NCBI GenBank assembly: GCA_027487435.1 | Contig: JAIYDP010000116.1 | Span: 1-64,000, forward strand | Direction of reading: 5' to 3' | Length of the DNA: 64,000 nt | Origin: Verrucomicrobiaceae bacterium | Lineage (GTDB): Bacteria; Verrucomicrobiota; Verrucomicrobiia; Verrucomicrobiales; Akkermansiaceae | Shown: one piece after another, positions 53,646 to 62,970 of the stretch | Layout of the letters: the number at the start of each line of letters is the position of its first letter | Position numbering within the stretch: position 1 is the first letter of the stretch | Notes under the pieces: model-generated | The model's input: the letters and a program-made list of their open reading frames with translations, nothing else | The model's database searches: none | Told to the model about the DNA's origin: nothing | Made by a program: the position numbers and the translations under genes

Positions 53646-54134
53646 TTAAGTTCCCATGAAACCAGAGTTAGGATCGTCAGTCGGTTCGCAGGACTTTTGC
53701 CTCTCCCATCGATGGGTGACAAAGCCTCCCACAATGCCGAGAATCACCCCTGGCCAGAGCGTGAAATCCCAATTCCATAGCCAAATTTTCGCATAGAGTG
53801 TGATCAAGCCGAGACCTATGGCGCACACTCTTGTGTTCACCGACGAGCCGACGAGTAGAGCATAGACGAACAACAAGGCATGCCCAGAAACAGCGGGCCA
53901 ACCAAACAACGGACGCGTGACGCAGACCGCGAGAACCATGAAATCCATCAACCTCCCCATCCAAGTCACGCGCTTTGCCTGAAAACGATCCAAGGCAAGA
54001 AAGCCGACAGTCACGGCAGCAGGCACATAGTACCAAAGGCGATAGATGGCATCGGCACCATCGTAACTTCCCACACTGTAAAATGCCACAGCCAAGCCTA
54101 ATGCCATGGGGATCAGATCACCGGATCGCTTCAT
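53646..54134 (-). CDS. Integral membrane protein, unknown
   Basis: 162 residues with about five hydrophobic helices (around 8-24, 34-52, 60-78, 83-100, 105-140). No family is recognised. A C-terminal tail CEPTDDPNSGFMGT would face the cytoplasm. No close neighbour in an operon. Codon use is like the surroundings. Confidence 0.6.
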   Translation of the reverse strand: MKRSGDLIPMALGLAVAFYSVGSYDGADAIYRLWYYVPAAVTVGFLALDRFQAKRVTWMGRLMDFMVLAVCVTRPLFGWPAVSGHALLFVYALLVGSSVNTRVCAIGLGLITLYAKIWLWNWDFTLWPGVILGIVGGFVTHRWERQKSCEPTDDPNSGFMGT

Positions 54135-54172
54135 AAAAAATGAGTTTTTTGCGGGGAATCAATCTTCAGTGG

Positions 54173-54755
54173 ACAAATAGGCCATCCATGGCGGGACAGG
54201 AAACTCGAATTCACGCGGAGACATAACCGTGCTTGGCTACGGTTCATTTTAAATGGATTCATTGTTTCGAGCCTCAACGAGGAAGTCTCTCCCACAAGCA
54301 AGTTTCCCTGCCAAATCGCTGTTGGGATCGATGGCTCGCCAAAAGGGAGTTACTTCCGATTGATCTGATCCATTCGACATCTTTTCGTAAGCCGCCTCTG
54401 CTACTACCCTCAGTGCAATACCTGTGGTCACAGGGCATGCGTGATCGGCACCAAACCTTGTAGAGAGAAGACTTCGAAGCGTTTTCTGGTCAATTGTGCT
54501 ACCACCTGCAAGCAACGAAACTTCTTCATCAACCATCTTTGGGGTGACGATCAGCATCGATGCGCCTGAGGGAATTCCCGCAAATGATTTGTCCAGAGTT
54601 TTGATTTGTAAGGGCTTCACACACTCAAGCCGCGCCCGCCAATCTACTTTCGATTTCATATTTTCGCCGAACAAATAGGCCATTCACAGCAGGAAGGGAA
54701 GCACCGAATTGAAGCTGGATCCTGATCCGCCGTTGGAAGCTTAATCGTGTTCGCA
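54173..54755. repeat. Weak direct repeat flanking the MGMT-like gene
   Basis: ACAAATAGGCCATCCATGGC at 54173-54192 and ACAAATAGGCCATTCACAGC at 54671-54690 share 16 of 20 bases and continue with patchy similarity for about 60 bp. The gene at 54249-54659 lies between them, so a duplication or an insertion of that gene is possible. The similarity is not strong enough to exclude chance re-use of a common start region. Confidence 0.35.
54249..54659 (-). CDS. Small MGMT-like-family protein with a CPVTTGI motif
   Basis: 136 residues from the ATG at 54659; an in-frame ATG at 54683 would give 144. The stretch GADHACPVTTGIALRVVAEAAYEK followed by SEVTPFWRAIDPNSDLAGKL looks like a small protein family sometimes labelled MGMT family protein, whose members carry CPITTGI and TPYWR. 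The family may hold an alkyltransferase-like winged domain, but no repair activity is shown. The end (VEARNNESI) is shorter than in the relatives I know. It is bracketed by a weak direct repeat (54173 and 54671). Confidence 0.6.
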   Translation of the reverse strand: MKSKVDWRARLECVKPLQIKTLDKSFAGIPSGASMLIVTPKMVDEEVSLLAGGSTIDQKTLRSLLSTRFGADHACPVTTGIALRVVAEAAYEKMSNGSDQSEVTPFWRAIDPNSDLAGKLACGRDFLVEARNNESI

Positions 54756-54918
54756 AATCGAGATATTAGAAGAACTGGTTGTCGAATACCTTGGCAAGAA
54801 ATCGATCTGGGTCATTGAGAAACGATTTGGTTAGTTAAGGACGTGACCATTGCCCATGAGAATGATTTACACGAAGAATCTCTACAACATCATTCTTTCG
54901 CGCCATCGGCGCATCGCC

Positions 54919-55083
54919 ATACCAGCCTAGTGCATCGCGCTAGGACTTTACGGAAGCGAGATTGATGAGGGCTGAAAGCCCGATCTATGGTGGCGTAGGT
55001 GCTGCAAAATGCCTCATAGGGCGGGCTTTCAGCCCTCGATTTCTGGTACATCGATCACCTAGCCCGGTGGGCTAGGCTGGCAT
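54919..55083. repeat. REP-like palindromic dispersed element, copy 2
   Basis: A long imperfect palindrome: outer ends ATACCAGCCTAG (54919-54930) and CTAGGCTGGCAT (ending 55082); inside them CCTAGTGC...GCGCTAGG, a 16-bp perfect inverted pair GAGGGCTGAAAGCCCG (54967-54982) / CGGGCTTTCAGCCCTC (55022-55037), and a second hairpin CCTAGCCC-GGT-GGGCTAGG (55058-55076). A related copy is at 9255-9375. Repeats of this kind are typical of REP-associated tyrosine transposase families, which act in trans; no transposase is in the window. Confidence 0.7.
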
Positions 55084-55181
55084 AGAGCCGGACCTTTGGT
55101 CTTCAAGAATGCTAACACGCTTAGGGTTCACGCTTAGGGGCTGACACTTTTTACGGGGGATTTTTGTTTGCGGAGGGCATT

Positions 55182-55270
55182 CCTTGGAGTGCGGCGACAC
55201 GTCGCCGCTTTGGATCGGGGCGACATGTCGCCCCGGAGGGAAAGCGCGGACATGTCCGCGCACTCCAAGG
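55182..55270. repeat. 89-bp cloverleaf-like element with three palindromes
   Basis: Outer 12-bp arms CCTTGGAGTGCG (55182-55193) and CGCACTCCAAGG (55259-55270) are perfectly complementary. Inside are three 18-bp palindromes with the same core GAC-AN-GTC: GCGGCGACACGTCGCCGC (55191-55208, centre AC), GGGGCGACATGTCGCCCC (55217-55234, perfect) and GCGCGGACATGTCCGCGC (55244-55261, perfect). The single strand could fold into a stem with three hairpins. I recall similar GCGACATGTCGC repeats dispersed in Verrucomicrobiae. It sits just downstream of the alpha/beta hydrolase gene stop (55282). Confidence 0.8.
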
Positions 55271-55281
55271 GGGAAATGCGG

Positions 55282-56121
55282 TTAGCGCACCGCTCGCATG
55301 GCGGAGATGATCGCGGTGGCTTGATCGTCTTGCAGATCGTTGTGGCTGCAGCCTTCGCAGAGTTTGAGCGGGAATTTTTCGGGGGCTAGGCTGTGAAGCG
55401 TGCGCGACATTTCGGCGGGGATGATGTTGTCGCTGAGTCCGTGAAAGATGTAGATCTTTGTTTGCGGGTCGTTGGCGAAGGATTGGAGGATCTTTTTGTT
55501 GTCGAAGCGATGGGTGACGAGGAAGCCGAGGGGGACTCCTATCACTTCTTTGGTCATGTCCATGGTGCTGGTGAAGGGCGATAGCAGGACACCGCGATGC
55601 AGCGAAAATTCTTCCGCTGCGATTAAGGCGCAGGCGGCGCCGAGGCTGTGACCGAAGATGCGGCCGCGTTCTTTCAGCATCGCAGCGTCCCATTGCAATT
55701 CGGCAGCGGCGAGTGGGATGGCCGTTTTCAGGGTTTCGCGGATGTTACTCGGGTGGGGCGAGCCTTGGTTGGCTCCGTAGCCGGGGTAGTCGATCAACAA
55801 ATAGGCATCCTCGGCGGGTGCTTTATGTTTCATGAACCTTGTCCAGTCCGTGGCCAAAGAACCATTTCCGCCACAGACGACCCACAGGCGTTGCGGCTCA
55901 GATTGCGGGCGCGGACGGAAAAAGTATGCCTGCTGTTTCCCTTCTGAGGTGGTGAATGACAAAATTTTCCCCTGCGTTTTTTGCTGCCACTCGGCGAGGT
56001 GTTTCGCTGGGTAGGGACGGGGGAAATAGATGAGCTTATGCTGACAGGAAACCAGCATCAGCGACATGAGTGCGATGCTGGACAGGACGGTGATAGTCGC
56101 GATACGAAAAATACGGCGCAT
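55282..56121 (-). CDS. Lipoprotein alpha/beta hydrolase
   Basis: 279 residues. N-terminus MRRIFRIATITVLSSIALMSLMLVSCQHK is a lipoprotein signal with lipobox LVSC, so it would be attached to a membrane in the periplasm. The hydrolase core follows: oxyanion loop region VVCGGNGSLATDW, nucleophile elbow FGHSLGAACALIAA, Asp in IFHGLSDNIIP and His in EGCSHNDL. Related to serine aminopeptidase/BAAT-like esterases of the Hydrolase_4 group. Substrate unknown. It is the last gene after the aminotransferase and aspS, 33 bp behind aspS. Confidence 0.83.
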   Translation of the reverse strand: MRRIFRIATITVLSSIALMSLMLVSCQHKLIYFPRPYPAKHLAEWQQKTQGKILSFTTSEGKQQAYFFRPRPQSEPQRLWVVCGGNGSLATDWTRFMKHKAPAEDAYLLIDYPGYGANQGSPHPSNIRETLKTAIPLAAAELQWDAAMLKERGRIFGHSLGAACALIAAEEFSLHRGVLLSPFTSTMDMTKEVIGVPLGFLVTHRFDNKKILQSFANDPQTKIYIFHGLSDNIIPAEMSRTLHSLAPEKFPLKLCEGCSHNDLQDDQATAIISAMRAVR

Positions 56122-56154
56122 GGATATTGTGGGGGCTGGCGCTGGGAACGAGCG

Positions 56155-57930
56155 TTAGGCTTTGTCTTTTTTCGCAGTGCTTTGGATGTAGAGTTCGCGC
56201 AGGGACTTGAAATCGACTTCGGTGGGGGAATCGGTCATCAGGTCGCAGGCTTTGTTGTTTTTCGGGAAGGCGATGACTTCACGAATGCTGCTTTCCCCGG
56301 CGATGAGCATGGCGATGCGGTCGAGGCCAAGGGCGAGACCACCGTGCGGCGGGGCACCGAAGCGGAAGGCATCGAGGATGTGGGAGAACTTGATTTGTTG
56401 CTCTTCGGGGGTCACACCTAGCACGCTGAACATTTTCGCTTGCAGGTCTTTTTCGTGAATCCGAATGGAGCCGCCGCCGAGTTCGTAGCCGTTGAGGACG
56501 ACGTCGTAGGCCACGGCGCGGACTTTTTCGTATTCGCCAGCATCGAGTAGAGCGACGTCATCGGCATTCGGGCGAGTGAAGGGGTGGTGGACGGCTGTCC
56601 ATGTGCCTTCGTCGGTCTTGGCGAGCAGCGGGAAATCGACGACCCAGAGGAAATTGAGTGCATCGCTATCTTTGGTGAGCGACATCATTTCGGCGATTTC
56701 CAGGCGCACGCGGCCAAGGATGGTGCAGGTGCTTTCCCATTCGCCAGCGACGAAGAAGACGATGTCGCCTTCTGCGATGGCGAGTGTGGAGATGAGTTGT
56801 TGTTTTTCCTCGTCGGTGAAGAATTTCCACAGCGGGCTCTTGTATTCACCGTTTTCGCATTTGATGAAGGCGAGGGTTTTGACGGGTAAACCGGCTTGGA
56901 TCGCGATCTCGTTGAGGCGGTTCATCTGACCGGTGGTGATGCCGGCGAAGCCTTTGGCGTTGATGGCTTTGACCACGCCGCCGCCATCGAGGATGGAGCG
57001 GAAGATTTTGAACTCGGTGGCGGCGAAGACGTTTGCGAGATCGATGATCTGCATGGCGTAACGGGTGTCTGGTTTATCGATGCCATAGGTGTCCATGGCC
57101 TCGCGCCAGGTCATGCGCGGAAAAGGGCCAGGGACGTGGCGGTCGAGACCGGCGTGGAACATCGATTGCAGCAGGCCTTCGACGAGGGTGATGATGTCTT
57201 CTTGGCCGACGAAAGAGGCCTCGATGTCGATCTGGGTGAACTCGGGTTGTCGGTCAGCGCGTAAGTCTTCATCGCGGAAGCAGCGGGCGATTTGGAAATA
57301 TTTTTCCAATCCGGCGACCATGAGGAGTTGCTTGTATTGTTGTGGGGCTTGCGGGAGGGCGAAAAATTCTCCGGGGGAGAGGCGTGCGGGGACGAGGAAA
57401 TCGCGGGCACCTTCGGGGGTAGGATTGGAGAGGATAGGGGTTTCGACTTCGATGAAACCTTGGGCATTGAGGTAGTTGCGGGCGGCGGTGGTGATTTTGT
57501 GGCGCTGGCGGATGTTTTTGTTCATGCGCGGGCGGCGGAGGTCGAGGTAGCGATATTTCATGCGCAGATCCTCGTTGGAGAGTTCCTTGTCGAGTTGGAA
57601 GGGCAGGACATCGGCTTTGTTGATGATGCGGAACTCGGTGGGGATAATCTCGATTTCTCCGGTGCCGATTTTCTCGTTGGTGGTGCCTGTGAGTCGTGCG
57701 GAGACTGTGCCGATGACTTGGACAACGTCTTCGTCGCGGAGGGTGTGGGCGAGCTCAGCGAGTGCGGCGTTTTCTTCGGGGCGGAAACAAACTTGCGTAA
57801 GGCCCTCGCGGTCGCGCAGGTCAATGAAGATGACGCCACCATGGTCGCGCGCGGAATTAACCCAGCCGATGAGGGTGATGGATTGGCCGATGTGAGAGGG
57901 GCGGAGTTCGTTGCAATGGTGCGTGCGCAT
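56155..57930 (-). CDS. aspS: Aspartyl-tRNA synthetase
   Basis: 591 residues, bacterial type. N-terminal OB-fold anticodon domain (ITLIGWVNSARDHGGVIFIDLRDREGLTQVCF), class II motif 2 RCFRDEDLRADRQPEFTQIDIEASF, the GAD insertion domain in the middle, and motif 3 GGLALGLDRIAMLIAG near the end. Charges tRNA-Asp with aspartate; whether it also accepts tRNA-Asn cannot be said from the sequence alone. Between the aminotransferase (146 bp upstream) and the lipoprotein hydrolase. Confidence 0.96.
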   Translation of the reverse strand: MRTHHCNELRPSHIGQSITLIGWVNSARDHGGVIFIDLRDREGLTQVCFRPEENAALAELAHTLRDEDVVQVIGTVSARLTGTTNEKIGTGEIEIIPTEFRIINKADVLPFQLDKELSNEDLRMKYRYLDLRRPRMNKNIRQRHKITTAARNYLNAQGFIEVETPILSNPTPEGARDFLVPARLSPGEFFALPQAPQQYKQLLMVAGLEKYFQIARCFRDEDLRADRQPEFTQIDIEASFVGQEDIITLVEGLLQSMFHAGLDRHVPGPFPRMTWREAMDTYGIDKPDTRYAMQIIDLANVFAATEFKIFRSILDGGGVVKAINAKGFAGITTGQMNRLNEIAIQAGLPVKTLAFIKCENGEYKSPLWKFFTDEEKQQLISTLAIAEGDIVFFVAGEWESTCTILGRVRLEIAEMMSLTKDSDALNFLWVVDFPLLAKTDEGTWTAVHHPFTRPNADDVALLDAGEYEKVRAVAYDVVLNGYELGGGSIRIHEKDLQAKMFSVLGVTPEEQQIKFSHILDAFRFGAPPHGGLALGLDRIAMLIAGESSIREVIAFPKNNKACDLMTDSPTEVDFKSLRELYIQSTAKKDKA

Positions 57931-58076
57931 GGCGGTAGTAGGAAAGGGCGAAGAGTAAAAGGGGATTGCGGGGAAAAGGCAATGGGATTTTGCGACCTAT
58001 CCGCCATGTGACGGCTGGCCGAGGAACATCGGGGTGTGCGATGCTGAGTGGAGCGTTGGGGGGGATGCGTGGGCGA

Positions 58077-59243
58077 TCAATGTTCGCGGCAGAACGCTTC
58101 GAAGCGGTCGAGGCCTTCAGCAAGCACGTCAAGTGAGGTGCAATAGCTGAGGCGGATGGCGTCATCGCAACCGAAGGCGACACCGGGGACGGCGGCTACC
58201 TTGTAGCGAGAAAGAAGTTTGTCGCAGAGGTTGATGGATTTCAGACCAAGTTTGCCAGTGGAAACGAAGAAATAAAACGCTCCTTTTGGTTCGACGACGC
58301 GGATGTTGGTGATTTGGCGAAGACGTCCGAGCATGAACTGACGGCGCACATCGTATTCGGCGACCATGTCCGAGATGAAGGTTTGTTCGCCGGTGAGAGC
58401 TGCGAGGGCGCCATATTGTGCGAAGCTGGTGGCGTTCGAAACGGTGTGATTTTGAATTTTTTCGATGGCTTCTGCTATCGCGCCTGGAGCGGCGGTGTAA
58501 CCGAGGCGCCAGCCTGTCATAGAGTAGCCCTTGGAGAAGCCGTTGACGGTGATGGTAATGGCGTGGAGTTCATTGCTAAGGGAGCCGATGGAGACGTGCG
58601 TGGCACCATCGTAAACGAGTTTTTCGTAGATTTCATCGGAGAGGATGCAGATGTCTTCCGAAAGGGCGATTTCGCCAAGGGCGAGCAGTTCTTCTGCGGT
58701 GTAAACGGCACCTGTAGGATTTCCTGGGGAGTTGATGATGATCATCTTGGTGCGAGGGGTCATCGCGGCCTCAAATTGCTCGGGGGTGATCTTCCAGCCT
58801 GTGGCTTCTGTGGTTTCGATGACGACGGGGATACCGCCGGCGAGCAAGACCATTTCTGGGTAGCTGACCCAATACGGAGCGGGGATGATGACTTCGTCGC
58901 CTTCTTCGACCATGGCGAGAATGGCGTTGTAGCAAGCCATTTTTGCACCTGCGGTGACGCAGATTTCTTGGGCATTGTAATTGAGGTTGTTATCCTCTTT
59001 GAGTTTGGTGACGAGAGCGGCACGAAGCTCCGGGATGCCACTGGCGGCGGTGTATTTCGTGTATCCGGCCATCAGAGCGGCGGCACCGGCTTGTTTGACG
59101 TGGTCTGGTGTGTCCATGTCTGGCTCACCACCGGCGAGGCCATAGACTTCTTCACCGCGGGCTTTCATGGCCTTCGCTTGGTTGGTGATTGCAAGAGTGA
59201 GGGATGGTGAGACTTTGTCGATTCGTGATGAGATGCTGTCCAT
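58077..59243 (-). CDS. Class I/II pyridoxal-phosphate aminotransferase (aspartate-type)
   Basis: 388 residues. YGLAGGEPDMDTPDHVKQAG at the start, IINSPGNPTGAVYTAEEL in the middle, ILSDEIYEKLVYDG with the cofactor Asp, NGFSKGYSMTGWRLGY with the Schiff-base Lys and the substrate Arg pattern, and a final RLSYCTSLDVL with the second Arg. This is the I-gamma/AspAT-like family, which makes aspartate or other amino acids from oxo acids. Placed before aspS, it would supply aspartate to the charging enzyme. ATG at 59243. Confidence 0.9.
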   Translation of the reverse strand: MDSISSRIDKVSPSLTLAITNQAKAMKARGEEVYGLAGGEPDMDTPDHVKQAGAAALMAGYTKYTAASGIPELRAALVTKLKEDNNLNYNAQEICVTAGAKMACYNAILAMVEEGDEVIIPAPYWVSYPEMVLLAGGIPVVIETTEATGWKITPEQFEAAMTPRTKMIIINSPGNPTGAVYTAEELLALGEIALSEDICILSDEIYEKLVYDGATHVSIGSLSNELHAITITVNGFSKGYSMTGWRLGYTAAPGAIAEAIEKIQNHTVSNATSFAQYGALAALTGEQTFISDMVAEYDVRRQFMLGRLRQITNIRVVEPKGAFYFFVSTGKLGLKSINLCDKLLSRYKVAAVPGVAFGCDDAIRLSYCTSLDVLAEGLDRFEAFCREH

Positions 59244-59439
59244 GGCGGCGCGAAGTGATGAGTGTTTGGTGACCTTGGCGGATCACGATGTTGTTGAAAA
59301 ACGCGCGTCGCCTGCGGTGCGAGGCACCTTTTGAACGCTCGGATGGTGCATGGCAAGCGGAATGAGTCGAATGGGGGATTTTTTTCCTTGTTGTCGATTT
59401 TTGGCAGTCGCGGTAAGATCGGTTGTGCGATGGAAAAGA

Positions 59440-60240
59440 ATGGCGATAGGGTTGCTTTGCGGCGGAACGAGCGTTGCGCTTGTGGCCATTTGGTTTCATC
59501 AACCGGAAAAACGCTCTGATATGTCGCACTCTTATCCATTTCCTGTCATTGCGCCTCCGGCAATCGATGAACCATTGCCATCTCACGTCGTAAGTGCTGG
59601 GAAGCCAAGGGCGAATGCCGCCGCTGCACGCGTGCGGCAGGATCTGGAAGCTGCGTTAGAGGCAAGGGGCTTGCGATGGGGCGATCCGGTTTTTTTGCGA
59701 GCTTTCAAAGAGGAGCGGGTGTTGGAGGTTTTCGTGAAGCAGGCGAGCAGCGGGAAATTTCTACGATTTCGCAGCTACGGAATCGCGGGACAATCGGGAG
59801 TTCTCGGTCCAAAATTGCGTGAGGGAGACAAGCAAGTACCGGAAGGGTTTTATGAGGCCGGGCGTGGGTCAATGCGTCCGGATAGCGACTGTCATTTGGC
59901 GATCAATACTGGCTATCCCAACGAATATGACCGGGCGCATGAGCGGACTGGATCATTCATCATGATCCATGGAGTGCGTGGTTCGGTGGGGTGTCTTGCG
60001 ATGAGCGATGCTCGCGTCGAAGAAATTTATACCCTATGTGACGCGGCATTAACGGCGGGGCAAAAGAGTTTTGGCATACATATTTTCCCGTTCCGCATGA
60101 CACCCGAGCGCATGGAACGCAGTAAAGCAGAGCCGTGGTGGGATTTTTGGGTCAATCTCAAGGAGGGCTACGACTGGTTTGAGAACAAGGGCATCCCGCC
60201 CAAGTGGGTGGTGCGGGATTTGCGCTATTCATTTCGTTAA
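59440..60240 (+). CDS. L,D-transpeptidase family protein (YkuD-like)
   Basis: 266 residues from the ATG at 59440, which starts a transmembrane anchor (MAIGLLCGGTSVALVAIWF). A longer frame from 59350 adds a Cys-rich stretch unlike a signal. The catalytic block is FIMIHGVRGSVGCLAMSDARVEEIYTL, the HGxxxSxGCxxM signature with the active Cys. It is expected to cross-link peptidoglycan or attach proteins to it, in the periplasm. The C-terminal extension (WWDFWVNLKEGYDWFENKG...) is common in relatives of this group. Confidence 0.85.
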   Translation: MAIGLLCGGTSVALVAIWFHQPEKRSDMSHSYPFPVIAPPAIDEPLPSHVVSAGKPRANAAAARVRQDLEAALEARGLRWGDPVFLRAFKEERVLEVFVKQASSGKFLRFRSYGIAGQSGVLGPKLREGDKQVPEGFYEAGRGSMRPDSDCHLAINTGYPNEYDRAHERTGSFIMIHGVRGSVGCLAMSDARVEEIYTLCDAALTAGQKSFGIHIFPFRMTPERMERSKAEPWWDFWVNLKEGYDWFENKGIPPKWVVRDLRYSFR

Positions 60241-60313
60241 ACGAGCAAACTTGCTAAACACGCGATTCTTTTCCCTTTACCCCGCCGCTGTCAGCCTTCA
60301 TGCTTCCCCTGTC

Positions 60314-61429
60314 ATGCTCAAAGCTGGAATCGTAGGCCTACCCAACGTCGGAAAATCAACCCTTTTTAATGCTGTCACTCGCTCTCGAAAAGCAGAGGCA
60401 GCGAATTATCCATTCTGTACTATCGACCCCAACGTCGGCGTCGTGACCGTGCCAGATCCGCGGCTTGCGGTTCTTTCGAAATTGTCTGGCTCACAGAAAC
60501 TAATTCCTGCAGCGATTGAATTCGTCGATATCGCAGGCCTCGTTAAAGGCGCTTCGGAGGGTGCCGGCTTGGGCAACCAATTCCTCGCCAACATCCGCGA
60601 GACTGATGCGATCGTGCAGGTGGTTCGATGTTTCGAAAACGACGACATCATTCACGAACTCGGGTCCGTAGATCCGATTCGTGATATCGAAATCATCAAC
60701 TCCGAACTCATCCTCGCTGACATCACGGCACTCGAAAAACGTCGCCAATCCCGGGAAAAGAAAGCCAAATCTGGCGATAAAGAGAGCAAGAAAGAAGTCG
60801 AACTGATTGATGTGCTTTTGCCGCACCTCTACGATGGTAAGCCGGCCATTACCATGAATTTCGCGACCGAAGATCTTCCCTTTGTCCGCGACTTTTTCCT
60901 CCTCTCTGCGAAGCGCACCATCTACGCCTGTAATGTTGCCGAAAACGAGCTTTCTGGTGCCACTGCGGATCCCGACTCCCATCCACTCGTTGCGAAAGTT
61001 CGGAAATTTGCTGCGGAACATTTCGGCGCACAAGCTGTCGTTATCTCTGCTCGCATCGAAGAAGAACTCATCGACCTCAGCGATGAAGATGCCAAAGATT
61101 TTCTCGCCGATATGGGGGTCACCGATTCGGGTGTTTCGACTCTCATCCGTGGTGTCTATCATCTCTTAGGACTCCGCACCTATCTAACTACTGGAGAAAA
61201 AGAAACGCGCGCTTGGACGATTCACGAGGGAGATAAAGCACCCGCCGCCGCTGGGGTGATCCACACTGATTTCGAGCGTGGTTTCATTGCTGCGGAAGTT
61301 GTACACTTTGATGACCTCACCACCCTTGGCTCGAAGTCTGCTGCCCGCGAAGCAGGAAAGCTCCGCATTGAAGGCAAAGAATACACCGTAAAAGACGGAG
61401 ACGTCATGGAGTTTCGCTTCAACGTTTGA
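60314..61429 (+). CDS. ychF: Ribosome-binding ATPase/GTPase YchF
   Basis: 371 residues from the ATG at 60314 ([16 protein letters not shown]); the frame extends far upstream without a family match. P-loop [14 protein letters not shown], switch region [13 protein letters not shown], DxxG as [20 protein letters not shown], and NVAENEL in place of NKxD, the YchF hallmark that favours ATP. The C-terminal TGS-like domain ends in [16 protein letters not shown]. Cytosolic, ribosome-associated, linked to stress response. About 20 bp before the protease gene. Confidence 0.96.
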   Translation: MLKAGIVGLPNVGKSTLFNAVTRSRKAEAANYPFCTIDPNVGVVTVPDPRLAVLSKLSGSQKLIPAAIEFVDIAGLVKGASEGAGLGNQFLANIRETDAIVQVVRCFENDDIIHELGSVDPIRDIEIINSELILADITALEKRRQSREKKAKSGDKESKKEVELIDVLLPHLYDGKPAITMNFATEDLPFVRDFFLLSAKRTIYACNVAENELSGATADPDSHPLVAKVRKFAAEHFGAQAVVISARIEEELIDLSDEDAKDFLADMGVTDSGVSTLIRGVYHLLGLRTYLTTGEKETRAWTIHEGDKAPAAAGVIHTDFERGFIAAEVVHFDDLTTLGSKSAAREAGKLRIEGKEYTVKDGDVMEFRFNV

Positions 61430-61448
61430 ACCACACATTATTATCTAC

Positions 61449-62945
61449 ATGAAATCATTCATCTCCCTGCTTCTGGCATTAGCCCCACTGTGCGCCCAGC
61501 CCCCAGCACCCAGTGCTTCACCTACACCTGCTGCGCCGCAAACGACACTCGATAATAGTGACATCTATCGTTCGGTTGTTCGCATCGAAGTCGCAACGCA
61601 AATGCCAGATCTTGCGACACCATGGAATGCTGGACGTTTCTCGGGTGGCATTGGCACCGGGTTTCTTATCGGAAAAAACCAGTTCCTCACTAACGCACAC
61701 GTCGTTTCCAATGCGCAACGCGTGCTCATCAACATTTACGGCTCTCCGCGCAAGCACACTGCTCGCGTTGCACACATCGCTCACGATTGCGATCTCGCCT
61801 TGTTAGAAGTAGAAGATTTCTCTCCCTTTGAAAAACTTCCGCACTTTGCCATCAGCGAAACCGTGCCCCTACTCGAATCCCAAGTGCGCGTGATTGGCTA
61901 TCCCGTAGGCGGTGAGCGCCTCAGCGTCACTCGCGGCGTGGTTTCGCGCATCGATTTCCAATCCTACTCTCACTCGCGCTCCGATTCTCACCTCGTCGTC
62001 CAAATCGACGCCGCGATCAACCCCGGCAACTCGGGCGGCCCCGTTCTCCAAGAAGGCAAAGTCGTCGGCGTCGCATTCCAAGGTCTCACCAGAGCCGACA
62101 ACACTGGCTACATCATTCCCACTCCCGTGGTCCGACGCTTCCTGAAAGACATCGAAGATGGAAAATATGACCACTACGTCGATCTCGGTATCTCCGAGTT
62201 CCCCCTCATCAATCCCGCCATGCGCGCAGCACTCAACCTCCCCGATGACGAACTGGGTGTCCTCGTCACCAACGTCACACCCACCAGCGCCTGCGACGGA
62301 AAAGTTCTACCCGGAGATGTCTTGCTCGCCCTCGATCAATACCCCGTCGATTCTGCTGGTGCCGTGCTCATCGAAGGTGAAAAAGTGAACATGAATGAAA
62401 TCGTCGAACGCAAATTTGCCAACGACACCGTCAATCTCACCCTATTCCGTAGCGGCAAAAAAATGCAAGTCGCCGTCACCCTCGTCAGCATCCCACCCAC
62501 ACGAATCTACGCCATCAAATACGAAGCCAAACCTCGCTACATCGTCCACGGCGGCCTCGTGCTGCAACCACTCGACACCAATCTCTATGCCACCATGCAG
62601 TTCAGCGATGTCAGCCTACGCCGCCTCTACGCCGACTACATCTCCAAGGGAATCTTCCAGAAAAAAGAAGACATCGTCGTTCTTACCCGCATTCAGTCCG
62701 ATGAGCTCACCACCCAGATTCCCAAACTCGAAGGCCGAGCCATCTCCAAAATCAACGGCACAGAAATCACTTCCCTCAAGCAAGCGCACGACATCCTCTA
62801 CGCTCCAGATCAACCCGAATTCCTCGTCATCAACCTCATCGGAGCCGAGCGCCCCATCGTCCTCCCCACCAAGGCAATCCCCGCAGCTAACGAACGCATC
62901 AAAGAGCAATACAGCATCCCTTCCCTCAGCAACCTCACCGAGTAG
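61449..62945 (+). CDS. HtrA-like serine protease with PDZ domains
   Basis: 498 residues. Signal peptide MKSFISLLLALAPLCAQ, proline/serine-rich spacer, then a trypsin-fold domain with an intact triad: His84 (FLTNAHVV), Asp115 (AHDCDLALL), Ser195 (NPGNSGGPV). A PDZ-like domain follows at about 245-320 (GVLVTNVTPTSACDGKVLPGDVLLALDQYPV), and a second degenerate one near the end (ISKINGTEITSLKQAHDIL). DegP/HtrA family, exported quality control. Followed after 25 bp by a paralogue lacking the triad. Confidence 0.92.
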   Translation: MKSFISLLLALAPLCAQPPAPSASPTPAAPQTTLDNSDIYRSVVRIEVATQMPDLATPWNAGRFSGGIGTGFLIGKNQFLTNAHVVSNAQRVLINIYGSPRKHTARVAHIAHDCDLALLEVEDFSPFEKLPHFAISETVPLLESQVRVIGYPVGGERLSVTRGVVSRIDFQSYSHSRSDSHLVVQIDAAINPGNSGGPVLQEGKVVGVAFQGLTRADNTGYIIPTPVVRRFLKDIEDGKYDHYVDLGISEFPLINPAMRAALNLPDDELGVLVTNVTPTSACDGKVLPGDVLLALDQYPVDSAGAVLIEGEKVNMNEIVERKFANDTVNLTLFRSGKKMQVAVTLVSIPPTRIYAIKYEAKPRYIVHGGLVLQPLDTNLYATMQFSDVSLRRLYADYISKGIFQKKEDIVVLTRIQSDELTTQIPKLEGRAISKINGTEITSLKQAHDILYAPDQPEFLVINLIGAERPIVLPTKAIPAANERIKEQYSIPSLSNLTE

Positions 62946-62970
62946 CTCCACCCGCAAACCACCACACGAC

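Noticed and set aside
57292-58011. Long plus-strand frames opposite aspS, the aminotransferase and the M42 peptidase
   Set aside because: Gly/Val/Asp-rich shadow translations of high-GC minus-strand genes; no domain.
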